Below, piece after piece: positions 44,551 to 54,075 of a stretch of DNA of 64,000 nucleotides. Position 1 is the first letter of the stretch. Each line of letters begins with the position of its first letter. The notes under the pieces were generated by a model. The model worked only from the letters and a program-made list of their open reading frames with translations, made no database searches and had not been told where the DNA came from. A program made the position numbers and the translations under genes. Origin of the DNA: Saccharospirillum alexandrii (GTDB lineage: Bacteria; Pseudomonadota; Gammaproteobacteria; Pseudomonadales; Natronospirillaceae); contig NZ_RCIP01000004.1 of assembly GCF_004000275.1 (NCBI RefSeq), positions 1 through 64,000 on the forward strand, in the 5' to 3' direction.

Positions 44551-46719
44551 TTAGCCCACGACCACTTTACGGTCGGAAGTACGCCTCGCAATGTGACCAA
44601 TAGCTCGGGCATTCGGTAGTTGGCCGAGAAAGGCTTCCGCCTGATCCGGGTCGAGAGCGACCAGCAAGCCGCCTGAAGTCTGCGGATCAATCAGCAACGC
44701 AATATCAGCTTCACTAACAGACTCAAGCCCACTGCATTCCAGCGTGTAGGGCAATAATTGAGGGTGCAAACTGGAGCGAAAGCCGTGCTCCAACAGGTCG
44801 CGAGCACCGGGCAGGGCGGGAAGGGCGTTCAAGTTAAGGTGAGCTTCAAAGTCGTCGCCCGTAACCATCTCCAGCAAATGGCCCAGCAGACCAAAACCGG
44901 TGACGTCAGTAACGGCGTGCGGTTCCAGTCTTTGCAGTGCTTCCCAGGCGGCTTTCTGGCTGACCAGCATGCTCTCCCAGGCCGCAGCAACGGCTCTAGC
45001 TGGGGCCTGGGCGGCGGCATCCGACGCCCAGATCACGCCAGTACCGAGCGGCTTGGTCAGAATCAGTACATCGCCGGGTTGCGCCCCGGTTTTGCGCCAG
45101 AGGCACGCCGGGTCGACTTCGCCGTTGGCGACGACCGCAACGTGGGTTTCCGCACCTTCGGTGCTGTGGCCACCGGCCAGGGCTACCTGCTGGTCATTCA
45201 ATGACTGATGAATGCCGCGCATCAGCCTCTGGAAATCCGCCTTGTGCAAACGGGGGTGGGCGTGAGCCAGGTTGATCCAGACCTGGGCCGAGACCGGCTG
45301 CGCGCCCATGGCGTACAAATCGCTCAGGGCGTGATTCACACAGACCTGGCCGAAGCGATAGAGGTCATCACTGAAGCTGCGAAAACCATCGAGGCTTTGC
45401 ACCTGGGTCAGGCCCGGTGTCGGTTGCCACAGGCTGGCGTCTTCGGCGGCTTCCAGGGCCGGGGTCAGCCCGGGTTTGTTCAAGCGCGGCAAAGCGCTAA
45501 GCGTATCGTGCAAAATTGCCGGGCCCAGTTTGCTGCCGCAACCGGCGCAGTGCATCTCGCCCTCTGTTTCGTTGGGCATAGGCGCCATCATCTTCGGCGT
45601 ACCCAACGCCTGGAACTTATCCATAAAGGCACGGTCTATCCGGTCTTTCCAGCGCCAGACCCAGGCACCGCTGGCGACGAACAGGCCCCGGTGACCAACC
45701 GCCTGGCGGTCACCCAGCGACAACAGAGACAGAAACCGTCGTTGCAGCCGCGCCGGTTGCATAGGCTGGCTGGCGAACGCAAGTTTCAGGTTTTGATACA
45801 GAATCGGCGCCTGGCGCACGGCATAGACACCGGCCTTTGGCCGGGGGTCGAACACCATGTCGGCGACATCGCCGGCGGCAAATACGTCCGGGTGTGAGGT
45901 GCTTTGCAAGTAGCGATTAACGGCGATAAAGCCGGCTGAGGTCACGTCCAGACCGCTCCGGCTGAGAAACTCCGGACCGGCCGCCCGGGTGCACCAGACC
46001 GTCTGGTCGAGCGACAAGGCGTTGCCATTGGCCGCCACCAGACCGTTTTTCTTCACCGCGCTGACGTTAAAGTTGGAGTGGCAGACGACGCCGTGCCGCT
46101 GCAATGCCCGCTCAGCCGCAAGGACTGAACGGCGCGGGTAGCCGCTCAGTATGTGATCGCCGGGGTAAACCAGATGCAGCTGAACGCGACGATCCGCGCC
46201 CAGGCGGTATGCCATGGCCAGCACCAGTTCAACCCCACCGGCACCGGCGCCGACGACGCCCCAGTGCTGAGTTTCGGTACTGCGTTCCAGGTCATGGCGG
46301 TCGAGCAGTTGCTGCCATTTGGCATAGAACCGGCTGACGGGCTTCACCCCGACCGCAAAGCTACGCGCGCCGGGCAAACTCAAATCGGGCGTTGAGCCGG
46401 TGTCGAATGAGACCTTATCGTAAGACACTGTCGGCTGTTGCTCTACAGACAGGGTTTTGGCTGAAGGGTTAACACCGGTCACCCGGCCCTGAATAAAGCG
46501 AATACCGGCCCAGCGGCACAACCGGTTTAAGTCGATGTGGACCTCATCTGGCCGGTAATGCCCGGCGACTAGACCTGGCAACATGCCGGAGTATGGCGTC
46601 AGCGTCGATTCCGACACCAGCGTCACCCGAACCCCCGGTATCGGCTTCATCGCCAGAGTGCAAATCATCAGAGCATGGGTGTGGCCGCCACCGACCAGTA
46701 CCAGATCGCGTTCAAACAT
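44551..46719 (-). CDS. selD: Selenide, water dikinase SelD fused to an FAD-dependent NADH dehydrogenase-like domain
   Basis: The 722-residue protein has two domains. Residues ~1-340 are an FAD/NAD(P) oxidoreductase like NDH-2/sulfide:quinone reductases (LVLVGGGHTHALMI, second dinucleotide fold WGVVGAGAGGVELVLAMA, VFAAGDVADM). Residues ~385-722 are SelD, which makes selenophosphate from selenide and ATP: catalytic Cys in HCAGCGSKLGP, ALSDLYAMGAQPVSAQVW, ALAGGHSTEGAE, TDVTGFGLLGHLLEM and DPQTSGGLL. Cys, not selenocysteine, is at the active site. The oxidoreductase may supply reduced selenium; this is inferred. ATG 46719 overlaps the end of selU by 8 bp. Confidence 0.95.
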   Translation of the reverse strand: MFERDLVLVGGGHTHALMICTLAMKPIPGVRVTLVSESTLTPYSGMLPGLVAGHYRPDEVHIDLNRLCRWAGIRFIQGRVTGVNPSAKTLSVEQQPTVSYDKVSFDTGSTPDLSLPGARSFAVGVKPVSRFYAKWQQLLDRHDLERSTETQHWGVVGAGAGGVELVLAMAYRLGADRRVQLHLVYPGDHILSGYPRRSVLAAERALQRHGVVCHSNFNVSAVKKNGLVAANGNALSLDQTVWCTRAAGPEFLSRSGLDVTSAGFIAVNRYLQSTSHPDVFAAGDVADMVFDPRPKAGVYAVRQAPILYQNLKLAFASQPMQPARLQRRFLSLLSLGDRQAVGHRGLFVASGAWVWRWKDRIDRAFMDKFQALGTPKMMAPMPNETEGEMHCAGCGSKLGPAILHDTLSALPRLNKPGLTPALEAAEDASLWQPTPGLTQVQSLDGFRSFSDDLYRFGQVCVNHALSDLYAMGAQPVSAQVWINLAHAHPRLHKADFQRLMRGIHQSLNDQQVALAGGHSTEGAETHVAVVANGEVDPACLWRKTGAQPGDVLILTKPLGTGVIWASDAAAQAPARAVAAAWESMLVSQKAAWEALQRLEPHAVTDVTGFGLLGHLLEMVTGDDFEAHLNLNALPALPGARDLLEHGFRSSLHPQLLPYTLECSGLESVSEADIALLIDPQTSGGLLVALDPDQAEAFLGQLPNARAIGHIARRTSDRKVVVG

Positions 46720-47818
46720 GGCGCTGGTGTTCCAGCCAGTCGAGCACGGCACGGGCATCACCACGGAACACAACCTGGTCAGCCCGGCCGCTCAATTGAT
46801 ACTGATACATGGGGTCGTAATAATCCGTCAGCAGGGTTTCAATTATGCGGTTAAAACCACCGGGGTCGCGTTGCCGGGCCATGGCATCCACCGCCTCTGG
46901 CACCGCCTGTTGCAGTTGCTCATGGCGCAGACCGCCCAGGCGTTTACGGATGCGACGCAGGTTCTGGCTCACGTAGTCACCGAGCAGGGGCCAGGGGTTG
47001 TCCGGCGCTTGCTGGCTGAAATGCTGCAGCGCGTGGTTCACATAGTCATCTAACAACCGGTCAACACGCTCCTGCATCGGCGCTTCCAGAGCGATGACCG
47101 GAGATTCCTGCATGCGCTGGTGCAACTCGGGGATCAGATGAATGCGACCGATCAGATGCGCTTCGTCTTCTACCAACACAGGCGCATCGCCATGGACATC
47201 CAGACGCGCCCAATCCAGCGAAATCTGATTTTCCCAGTCAATCTGCGCCGGCTGAGGCACGAAGGTCGCACCAAAAGCGCTGCCGCGATGCCCGGCACGG
47301 CCTTCCAGATCCAGACTGACCGGCCAGTCATGAATTACCTCGGTTTTTCCACTGCCAGTCGGCCCCGCCAGTACTTGCAAACTCCGGGTTGCCAGACGTT
47401 CTTCAAACGCATCAATGAGAACGCGGCGCAGCGCCTTGTACCCACCGCGCACCAGCGGGTAGTGAATGCCCGCTTCGCGCAGCCAGGCCTGTGTGGTGTT
47501 GGAACGCAAACCACCCCTAAAACAATAGAGATAACCATTCGGATGCTGCCGGGCAAACGTCGCCCAGGCATCAAGACGCTCGGCACGAATGTCGGGCGTC
47601 GCCAATTCCAGACCCAGTTCAATGGCCGCGTCCTGCCCCGCCTCTTTATACCGGGTACCAATGGCAGCCCGCTGATCATCATCCAGAATCGGCACATTAA
47701 CTGCGCCAGGAATGGCACCATGTTCAAATTCAACAGGGGCGCGCACATCCATAAACGGTGTCTGGTCGAGCAGCAGATCCAGGCTGGCGTCAATGTCGTC
47801 GCGGTGGGGGTCGCGCAC
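46712..47818 (-). CDS. selU: tRNA 2-selenouridine synthase SelU (MnmH)
   Basis: The 368-residue protein replaces sulfur by selenium in 2-thiouridine of tRNA wobble positions using selenophosphate. It has an N-terminal rhodanese domain (DVRAPVEFEHGAIPGAVNVPI, catalytic Cys in YCFRGGLRS) and a P-loop domain (AGPTGSGKTEVIHDW). The start is GTG 47818 with AGAGG 6 bases upstream. Overlapping selD directly downstream supplies the selenium donor, so both act in one pathway; selA/selB for selenoproteins are not in the window. Confidence 0.95.
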   Translation of the reverse strand: MRDPHRDDIDASLDLLLDQTPFMDVRAPVEFEHGAIPGAVNVPILDDDQRAAIGTRYKEAGQDAAIELGLELATPDIRAERLDAWATFARQHPNGYLYCFRGGLRSNTTQAWLREAGIHYPLVRGGYKALRRVLIDAFEERLATRSLQVLAGPTGSGKTEVIHDWPVSLDLEGRAGHRGSAFGATFVPQPAQIDWENQISLDWARLDVHGDAPVLVEDEAHLIGRIHLIPELHQRMQESPVIALEAPMQERVDRLLDDYVNHALQHFSQQAPDNPWPLLGDYVSQNLRRIRKRLGGLRHEQLQQAVPEAVDAMARQRDPGGFNRIIETLLTDYYDPMYQYQLSGRADQVVFRGDARAVLDWLEHQRHV

Positions 47819-47930
47819 GGCGGACCTCTAGGCAAGAATGGCAGGACGCGATTATGCGGTTCGGTATGCTCTCAGGCAACCTGTGGTTCGGTTGTCTACT
47901 GCGGCTGGAGTCGGCTCGGCAGTATTTTGT

Positions 47931-48138
47931 GCCAGTGGTTCGTGTCGACCACCGGGTAGTCCTGTTTGGGGAAGTCCGTAGCATGGACTAAAACGCCGGG
48001 AGCGTTTTAGCATGAGCGCAGCGAGCCCGAAGGGTGAATCCCATGGAGGGGATTCATATCCTACGGTCTAGGCCCCATGGAAGGGTTCACGCCGACCCCA
48101 AACAGGACTACCCGGTTGCCTGCACGAACTCATGGCAA
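47931..48138 (+). repeat. Large palindromic element, copy E (with apical insertion)
   Basis: Main stem is a perfect 21 bp: ACCGGGTAGTCCTGTTTGGGG-type arm at 47951-47971 with its complement at 48096-48116. Short inner stem CCGTAG (47976-47981) / CTACGG (48061-48066) encloses the 76-nt insertion. Conserved loop CCATGGAAGGGTTCACGCCG at 48075. Flank TGCACGAACTCATGGCA resembles copy A. It occupies most of the ~470-bp space between the divergent selU and tex genes; no other gene was seen there. Confidence 0.9.
47985..48060 (+). repeat. 76-nt insertion nested in copy E, identical to that in copy A
   Basis: Identical base for base to 14454-14529, 33 kb away, while the surrounding stems of copies A and E differ. 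Contains hairpins CTAAAACGC / GCGTTTTAG and TGAATCCC / GGGGATTCA, and a GAGCGCAGCGAGCCCGAAGG stretch. Confidence 0.9.
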
Positions 48139-48292
48139 TGGAGCGAGAGCAACTGTCAACCTCGGGGTGAGAGAACAGGTGTTGGTTTTATTTATAAATC
48201 AAGGTGTTAGCGTGTTGTAAGTGGCCTTGAAATGCTTGCGGCTTTGGCTAATGATGCGTGCTTCCCGTTTCGCTTCACCGAGTCATCGTCTT

Positions 48293-50617
48293 ATGATCAG
48301 CATCGAACATCGTATTGCCCAGGAACTTCAGGTCGCCGACGCCCAGGTTAAGGCGGCTGTGGCCCTTTTGGATGAAGGCGCTACTGTGCCTTTTATCAGT
48401 CGTTACCGTAAAGAAGTGACCGGTGGACTGGACGACACCCAACTGCGAAATCTTGAAGACCGGTTGCGCTACCTGCGCGAACTGGAAGACCGGCGTGCGG
48501 CGATTCTGTCCAGCATCGAAGAGCAGGGCAAGCTGACCGATAGCCTGAGTCGCGATATTAAAGCCGCCGCGACCAAGACAGAGCTTGAAGACCTGTATCT
48601 ACCGTACAAACAGAAGCGCCGTACCAAAGGTCAGATTGCTATTGAAGCCGGGCTGGAGCCTCTGGCTGATGCTTTGTTCAATGACCCGACCTTAGACCCC
48701 GCCAGCGAGGCAGAATCTTGCTTGAATGCCGATGCGGGCTTTGCCGACACCAAAGCCGTGCTCGATGGGGCGCGCTATATTCTGATGGAGCGTTTCGCCG
48801 AAGACGCCGGGCTGATCGGCAAATTGCGTGAATACCTCTGGCAGCATGGCGAGATGCAGGCGCGGGTGATCGACGGCAAGCAGAGCGAAGCCGCCAAATT
48901 TCAGGATTACTTCGAGCACAACGAAGCCATCAAAAAGGTGCCCAGCCATCGGGCCCTGGCCATGTTTCGGGGTCGCAACGAAGGCTTTTTACAGCTCTCA
49001 CTGGTGTTGGCGGGCGAAGAGCCGCGCAGCACCAGCCAGGGAGAAATCATTGTCGCCGAGCATTTCAACATCACAGACAATGGCCGCGCCGCCGATGCCT
49101 GGCTGGGCGAGGTGGTGCGCTGGACCTGGCGGGTGAAGTTGCTGACCCACATAGAAACCGACCTGTTTAACCGGGTGCGTGAATCAGCCGAAAAAGCCGC
49201 GATTGATGTGTTCGCCAAGAACCTGAAAGACCTGCTGCTTGCCGCACCGGCTGGCCCCAAAGCGACCATTGGCCTGGACCCGGGCTTGCGTACCGGGGTG
49301 AAAGTCGCGGTGGTTGATGCCACTGGTAAGGTGCTCGATCACGGCGCTATGTTCCCGACACCGCCGCAGAACAAGATCCGCGAAGCCGAGCAAATGCTGG
49401 TGTCGCTGTGCAAAAAACACAACGTTGAGCTGATCGCCATCGGAAACGGCACCGCCAGCCGTGAGACCGAACGCTTCGTGAAAGCTGTGCTGAAATCGCA
49501 CCCGGACATCAACGCCCAGGCGTTGTTAGTGAATGAATCCGGTGCTTCCATTTACTCGGCCTCTGAATTTGCCGCGCGTGAATTTCCGGACCTGGACGTG
49601 ACCATTCGCGGCGCGATCTCCATTGCCCGGCGCCTGCAGGACCCGCTGGCAGAACTGGTGAAAATTGAACCCAAGTCAATCGGTGTCGGCCAGTACCAGC
49701 ACGACGTTTCCCAACTGGCGCTCGCACGTCAGTTGGATGCCGTCGTGGAAGACTGCGTGAACGGCGTGGGTGTCGATCTCAATACCGCATCAGCCCCCTT
49801 GCTGAGCCGGGTATCGGGTCTGAACAGCACCATTGCCAATAACATCGTCGCGCATCGTGATGCCGCAGGCGCGTTTAAGAATCGCAAACAGCTGAAAGAC
49901 GTCAGTCGATTGGGCCCGAAAGCGTTCGAGCAGGCGGCGGGGTTTTTGAAAGTCATGAACGGCGACAACCCGCTCGACGGCTCAGCGGTGCACCCGGAAT
50001 CCTACTCAGTGGTGGAGCGCATCGTCGCCGATACCGGCCGCGATGTAAGCGCTCTGATCGGCGACAGCCGTTTCATCCGATCACTCAAGGCCGAGCAGTA
50101 CGTTGACGATACCTTTGGTTTGCCAACCATCACCGACATTCTGCAGGAACTGGAAAAACCTGGCCGCGATCCACGCCCTGAGTTCGAGACCGCCGAATTC
50201 CAGGATGGCGTTGAAACCATCAAGGACCTGCGCCAGAACATGGTGCTGGAAGGCGTGGTGACCAACGTGACTCACTTCGGTGCCTTTGTTGACGTCGGCG
50301 TGCATCAGGATGGCCTGGTCCACATCTCGGCGATGAGCCATCAGTTTATCGACGACCCGTCGAAGCTGGTTAAGGCGGGTGACATTGTTAAGGTCAAAGT
50401 CATGGACGTCGATGTGGCCCGCAACCGGATCGCCTTGTCCATGCGGCTGGACGATGAAGCCCAACCGGCAGACCGTGACCAGAACACCGGCAGCAACAAC
50501 CGCCGCAACTCGGCGCCGCGTCGGGATAGAAACCCGGGCTCAGCAGCGCCGGCCGGTCAAACGGCCATGGCGTCGCTGCTGCAGGAAGCGATGAAGAAAA
50601 AAGGCGGTCGATTGTAA
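48293..50617 (+). CDS. tex: Tex family S1 RNA-binding transcription accessory protein
   Basis: The 774-residue cytoplasmic protein matches Tex throughout: N-terminal HTH-like domain ([38 protein letters not shown]-type block), YqgF/RNase H-like domain ([19 protein letters not shown]), helix-hairpin-helix ([20 protein letters not shown]) and a C-terminal S1 domain ([21 protein letters not shown] ... [12 protein letters not shown]). Tex binds nucleic acid and influences toxin and general gene expression. ATG 48293 gives the exact family N-terminus; the frame is open upstream to 48221 and the RBS is weak. Confidence 0.96.
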   Translation: MISIEHRIAQELQVADAQVKAAVALLDEGATVPFISRYRKEVTGGLDDTQLRNLEDRLRYLRELEDRRAAILSSIEEQGKLTDSLSRDIKAAATKTELEDLYLPYKQKRRTKGQIAIEAGLEPLADALFNDPTLDPASEAESCLNADAGFADTKAVLDGARYILMERFAEDAGLIGKLREYLWQHGEMQARVIDGKQSEAAKFQDYFEHNEAIKKVPSHRALAMFRGRNEGFLQLSLVLAGEEPRSTSQGEIIVAEHFNITDNGRAADAWLGEVVRWTWRVKLLTHIETDLFNRVRESAEKAAIDVFAKNLKDLLLAAPAGPKATIGLDPGLRTGVKVAVVDATGKVLDHGAMFPTPPQNKIREAEQMLVSLCKKHNVELIAIGNGTASRETERFVKAVLKSHPDINAQALLVNESGASIYSASEFAAREFPDLDVTIRGAISIARRLQDPLAELVKIEPKSIGVGQYQHDVSQLALARQLDAVVEDCVNGVGVDLNTASAPLLSRVSGLNSTIANNIVAHRDAAGAFKNRKQLKDVSRLGPKAFEQAAGFLKVMNGDNPLDGSAVHPESYSVVERIVADTGRDVSALIGDSRFIRSLKAEQYVDDTFGLPTITDILQELEKPGRDPRPEFETAEFQDGVETIKDLRQNMVLEGVVTNVTHFGAFVDVGVHQDGLVHISAMSHQFIDDPSKLVKAGDIVKVKVMDVDVARNRIALSMRLDDEAQPADRDQNTGSNNRRNSAPRRDRNPGSAAPAGQTAMASLLQEAMKKKGGRL

Positions 50618-50728
50618 TCGACGTCGTGGCAGGGCCTGCTAAAGTGTTGCTTGAACTTTATCAGCCTGCCCCAACTCAGGGTGCCTTGGGTGCTTGCGCC
50701 ACCGTGACTGTTTTTTGAGGATGTTTCT

Positions 50729-52279
50729 TTGCCAACGCTGACTCGCCTGGGCCATCTGGCCGATCTGAACCCCGACTGGTTGCGCTTTAATCGCGGTATC
50801 GAACGGGAAACCCTGCGCGTTGACGGTGAAGGCCACCTGGCTCAAACACCGCACCCGAAAGGTCTGGGGTCTGCATTGACGCACCCGTCAATCACCACCG
50901 ATTACTCCGAATCACTGCTCGAGTTTATTACCTCGGTTCATAATCGGCCCGAAGCCGCGCTGGATGAACTGGCGCGTTTGCACCGGTTCACCTACACGCA
51001 ATTACCGAACGAGCAGCTCTGGCCGTCGAGCATGCCCTCAGCGTTGCCGGCTGAAACCGAGATCCCCATTGCCCAGTATGGCAGCAGCCACGTTGGCCGG
51101 TTAAAAACCGTCTATCGTCATGGCCTGTGGCACCGCTATGGCCGGGTGATGCAGACCATCGCCGGTGTGCATTACAACTGGTCGATGCCCACAGAATTCT
51201 GGCAGGACTGGGCGCAACGGTCTGGCTGGGAAGGCGACCTGCAACGGTTTATCAACGAAGAATACTTTGGCCTGATTCGTGGTTTTCGGCGCCATTCCTG
51301 GTTGCTGCTCTATCTGTTCGGTGCTTCACCGGCCATCGACCGCAGCTTTGGTCACAAGGGGCATACCGAATTGCTACCGTTGGGCGACGACACCCTGTAC
51401 TCCCCATATGCCACGACGCTGCGTATGAGTGATATGGGCTACTCCAACAATGCCCAAAGCAGTTTGTATGTGTGCTTCAACAGCTTGCAAACCTATTCCG
51501 AAACCCTCACCGACGCTATTCACACGCCCTATCCGGCCTATCAGGCATTGGGTACCAAGGTTGGGGAGGATTACCGGCAAATCAGCGCCAATGTACTGCA
51601 AATTGAAAACGAATATTACAGCGACCTGCGCCCCAAACGGGTGGCGAACAGCGGTGAAAAACCCATTCGCGCACTGAACGAGCGGGGCGTGGAATACATT
51701 GAAGTGCGGTGCCTGGATATCGACCCCTTCACCCCCCTGGGTGTCGATACCGACCGCATGGTGTTTGTCGACCTGTTCCTGTTCTGGTGTCTGGTCCAGG
51801 ATAACGGCCTGGTTCCCAAGGAAGAGTGCTTCAAGCTGCGCGAGAACAACCTCAATGTGGCGGCCTTTGGTCGCGACCCAGAGTTGAAGCTGAACATTCA
51901 GGGCAAATCCGTACGCCTAAAGGACCAGGGACACAACGTATTGCGCTCCTTGTCTGAGCTTGCGGTGGAAATGGATGCCCTGCTCGGCGGTGATCGGTAT
52001 CAGCAAGCCGTGGCGAAGCAACTGGCTAAAATAGACGATGTATCACTGACGCCCTCAGCCCGGTTCCTGGAACAGATCAAACAACAGGGGTCCTTCCGCC
52101 AGACCGCACTGGCCCTGGCAGAACAACATCGCCAGCGCCTCGCCCCTGAGGCCCTGACGGCAGACGATCAGCAAGCCCTTACCAGCGCAGCGCAGCGCAG
52201 CCTGGACGAACAAAGCCAGATAGAAGCCACGGATCAGGGCAGTTTCGACGACTTCCTAACATCGTATTTGCGGCAGTAG
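50729..52279 (+). CDS. gshA: Glutamate-cysteine ligase GshA
   Basis: The 516-residue class 1 (gammaproteobacterial) enzyme makes gamma-glutamylcysteine, the first step to glutathione. Motifs: FNRGIERETLRVDGEG, DYSESLLEFIT, AGVHYNWSMP, RMSDMGYSNNAQ and VEYIEVRCLDIDPFTPLG. The start is TTG at 50729 with GAGGA 8 bases before; an ATG at 50721 is out of frame. It follows tex by 111 bp. Confidence 0.96.
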   Translation: MPTLTRLGHLADLNPDWLRFNRGIERETLRVDGEGHLAQTPHPKGLGSALTHPSITTDYSESLLEFITSVHNRPEAALDELARLHRFTYTQLPNEQLWPSSMPSALPAETEIPIAQYGSSHVGRLKTVYRHGLWHRYGRVMQTIAGVHYNWSMPTEFWQDWAQRSGWEGDLQRFINEEYFGLIRGFRRHSWLLLYLFGASPAIDRSFGHKGHTELLPLGDDTLYSPYATTLRMSDMGYSNNAQSSLYVCFNSLQTYSETLTDAIHTPYPAYQALGTKVGEDYRQISANVLQIENEYYSDLRPKRVANSGEKPIRALNERGVEYIEVRCLDIDPFTPLGVDTDRMVFVDLFLFWCLVQDNGLVPKEECFKLRENNLNVAAFGRDPELKLNIQGKSVRLKDQGHNVLRSLSELAVEMDALLGGDRYQQAVAKQLAKIDDVSLTPSARFLEQIKQQGSFRQTALALAEQHRQRLAPEALTADDQQALTSAAQRSLDEQSQIEATDQGSFDDFLTSYLRQ

Positions 52280-52435
52280 TTCAAGCTTTTAGTGTTAACC
52301 AATCGACCTGAATAGTGTGACATGGTTCTCATAATCAATCTTTATTGCTGAAAGTGTGAACCAACTTCCGGTTAAGATAGCGGATCATCGTATGATGTTC
52401 GGATCGATCACAGGGAGACAGGGTCTTTGGAAACC

Positions 52436-52642
52436 ATGCACTGGACGCTGGAAACACTGAACAAGGCCTACCAACAAGGCTACATGACGGGCCTGACGGG
52501 CCAGGGGGCAGATTCATCCCCCTATGAGAATGATGTTCTGATCGCAGCCTGGGAAGCCGGCTGGGATGATGGGTTTCAGCGCCATAAAGGCGTAAAGCCC
52601 AGTGCCGATGCCAGCTTTCTGTCGTCCAACAAACGCGCCTGA
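52436..52642 (+). CDS. rmf: Ribosome modulation factor-like protein
   Basis: The ~68-residue protein contains the RMF pattern: LNKAYQQGYMTGLTGQ ... SPYENDVLIAAWEAGWDDGF, with the spaced G-Y-x-x-G, PY and W-x-x-GW of E. coli RMF, plus a C-terminal extension (KGVKPSADASFLSS). RMF dimerises 70S into inactive 100S ribosomes in stationary phase. Start is uncertain: ATG 52436, or an in-frame TTG at 52427 closer to GGGAG. Confidence 0.75.
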   Translation: MHWTLETLNKAYQQGYMTGLTGQGADSSPYENDVLIAAWEAGWDDGFQRHKGVKPSADASFLSSNKRA

Positions 52643-52713
52643 CCGACCTTCGACGATCTAGCCTGTGCCTGCACGGCACCGCGAAATACCCGCCTTTTCC
52701 CCAATCGTCCCCG

Positions 52714-53142
52714 TTAGCCCTGAATGACAAATGCTGTAAACAAGACCCGGTCAACCTGTGGGGCGCCGGTTTCCTGTTCCATATATCCCTGAATCTGCTC
52801 CAGCAGTTGGGTTTGCAGCTCCGAACGGCCCGTGGTTGAGGTCAGTGTCTCCCGGTCCTGAGCGCTGATCAGCATAATGATTTCATGACGAATTGCATCG
52901 GAGTGAGTACTTACCTCCAGCGCGGCCTTGCCGTCGGGTACCAGTAAACTGATACTGGCCTGCAGATAACGCAACCGCGACCCTTCCCCGTAATTAATGG
53001 TAAAGCTCGGCTCCAGCTCAACGTAGGTCGGTCCCGTGGCAACGGCATCTTCCGCGCCGGCCGGCAAGGACAAGCAAAAACACAGCATGCCCGCCAACGA
53101 CAGCAGGTGGAACGGTTTAACAATGTGGCTCAATGGCAACAA
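52714..53142 (-). CDS. FliL-like periplasmic protein outside a flagellar operon
   Basis: The 142-residue protein has a signal or anchor (VKPFHLLSLAGMLCFCLSLPAGAE) and a FliL-type domain: YVELEPSFTINYGEGSRLRYLQASISLLV, then an amphipathic region with HSDAIRHEIIMLISAQ, and VDRVLFTAFVIQ at the end. FliL surrounds and supports flagellar stators. No flagellar genes are nearby, so this may be an orphan paralogue. The start is TTG 53142 with GGAAGGGG 6 bases upstream. Confidence 0.8.
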   Translation of the reverse strand: MLPLSHIVKPFHLLSLAGMLCFCLSLPAGAEDAVATGPTYVELEPSFTINYGEGSRLRYLQASISLLVPDGKAALEVSTHSDAIRHEIIMLISAQDRETLTSTTGRSELQTQLLEQIQGYMEQETGAPQVDRVLFTAFVIQG

Positions 53143-53566
53143 ACAGCACCCCTTCCGAAATCAGACAACCGGTCAGTCTGGACCAACAGCAACTCAGTAT
53201 AGCCACCCCAGTCGACATAATGCCATTTGTGCACTGGAACAGACTGATGCAGCCCGTGTCTTAACGATCTAATACAGTCACTATCGACCGCACAGCCGGA
53301 ACATTAAGGCCAGAATAAAACACGGAGCCTTCTCGGCCTGACACTCAAGAAACCGCCGTGTTGACAGACGTGCACTGCCTACCCCGAGTGGGTATTGTCT
53401 GGGAGCTTTACTCAGGCTGTTGTTGTCCCGAATCCACCGCTGGCCTATAGTTTGTGGTCTGACATAAGTGGCCAGATGTTGGGAGCCCCGGCGCCCGGCA
53501 TTCGTTTATCAGAGCCAATTGATGAGCTGTTGCCGCTAAACACCTTACGGTTGAATGGAGTTACCC
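53143..53566. other. Intergenic region between FliL-like and algQ genes
   Basis: No gene seen in these ~420 bases. It contains the candidate algQ promoter at 53423-53451. TTGACA at 53361 has no -10 at usable distance. Confidence 0.6.
53423..53451 (+). promoter_or_regulatory. Candidate sigma70 promoter of algQ
   Basis: TTGTCC (53423-53428), 17-bp spacer, TATAGT (53446-53451), about 115 bp before ATG 53567. Same -10 hexamer and spacing as the rho promoter. Confidence 0.5.
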
Positions 53567-54031
53567 ATGCTCGAGAATTGCAAAACAGCCCGGGAGCGGT
53601 GGGGGGGAACCCACCAGATGATCGACCGCTGGCTCGGCCAGCGCCAGGAAACTCTGGTTCGCTATTTCGACATTTCCTCGGATACCGCAGCCGATCAGCA
53701 AAGCACCCTGTTACAGTCATTCTGTGAATCGCTGATGGATTACGTCTCGGCCGGTCACTTCGAGATCTACGAGCAACTGGTGCGTGAAGCCAGGGAATTC
53801 GACGACGGCGGCATTGAACTGGCCCGCAAGCTCTACCCCCGGGTAGAGGCGACGACTCAGGTCATTGTCGATTTCAACGATAAATACGACACCCACGATC
53901 ACACCAATCAGCATGTCAGTGACCTGCCGGCCGACCTGTCCAAGCTGGGTGAAGCCATGACCGAGCGCTTCGAAATGGAAGATCAGATGATCGAGCGGCT
54001 GCACAATATTCACAAAGAGCAGGTCGCCTGA
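53567..54031 (+). CDS. algQ: Anti-sigma70 factor of the Rsd/AlgQ family
   Basis: The 154-residue helical protein matches Rsd/AlgQ: MLENCKTARERWGGTHQMIDRWLGQRQ-type start, LQSFCESLMDYVSAGHFEIYEQL and the C-terminal FEMEDQMIERLH. It binds region 4 of sigma70 and shifts polymerase to alternative sigmas; in Pseudomonas AlgQ affects alginate genes. TGGAG lies 7 bases before ATG 53567. The neighbourhood algQ ... algP ... yheS resembles the Pseudomonas locus. Confidence 0.92.
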   Translation: MLENCKTARERWGGTHQMIDRWLGQRQETLVRYFDISSDTAADQQSTLLQSFCESLMDYVSAGHFEIYEQLVREAREFDDGGIELARKLYPRVEATTQVIVDFNDKYDTHDHTNQHVSDLPADLSKLGEAMTERFEMEDQMIERLHNIHKEQVA

Positions 54032-54075
54032 GTGATTGCCGCACGACCCAATCGCCACTGAGCCGGGCGACCGCC

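Noticed and set aside
53361-53366. Consensus TTGACA upstream of algQ
   Set aside because: The nearest -10-like TATTGT is 26 bp away, beyond usable spacing.
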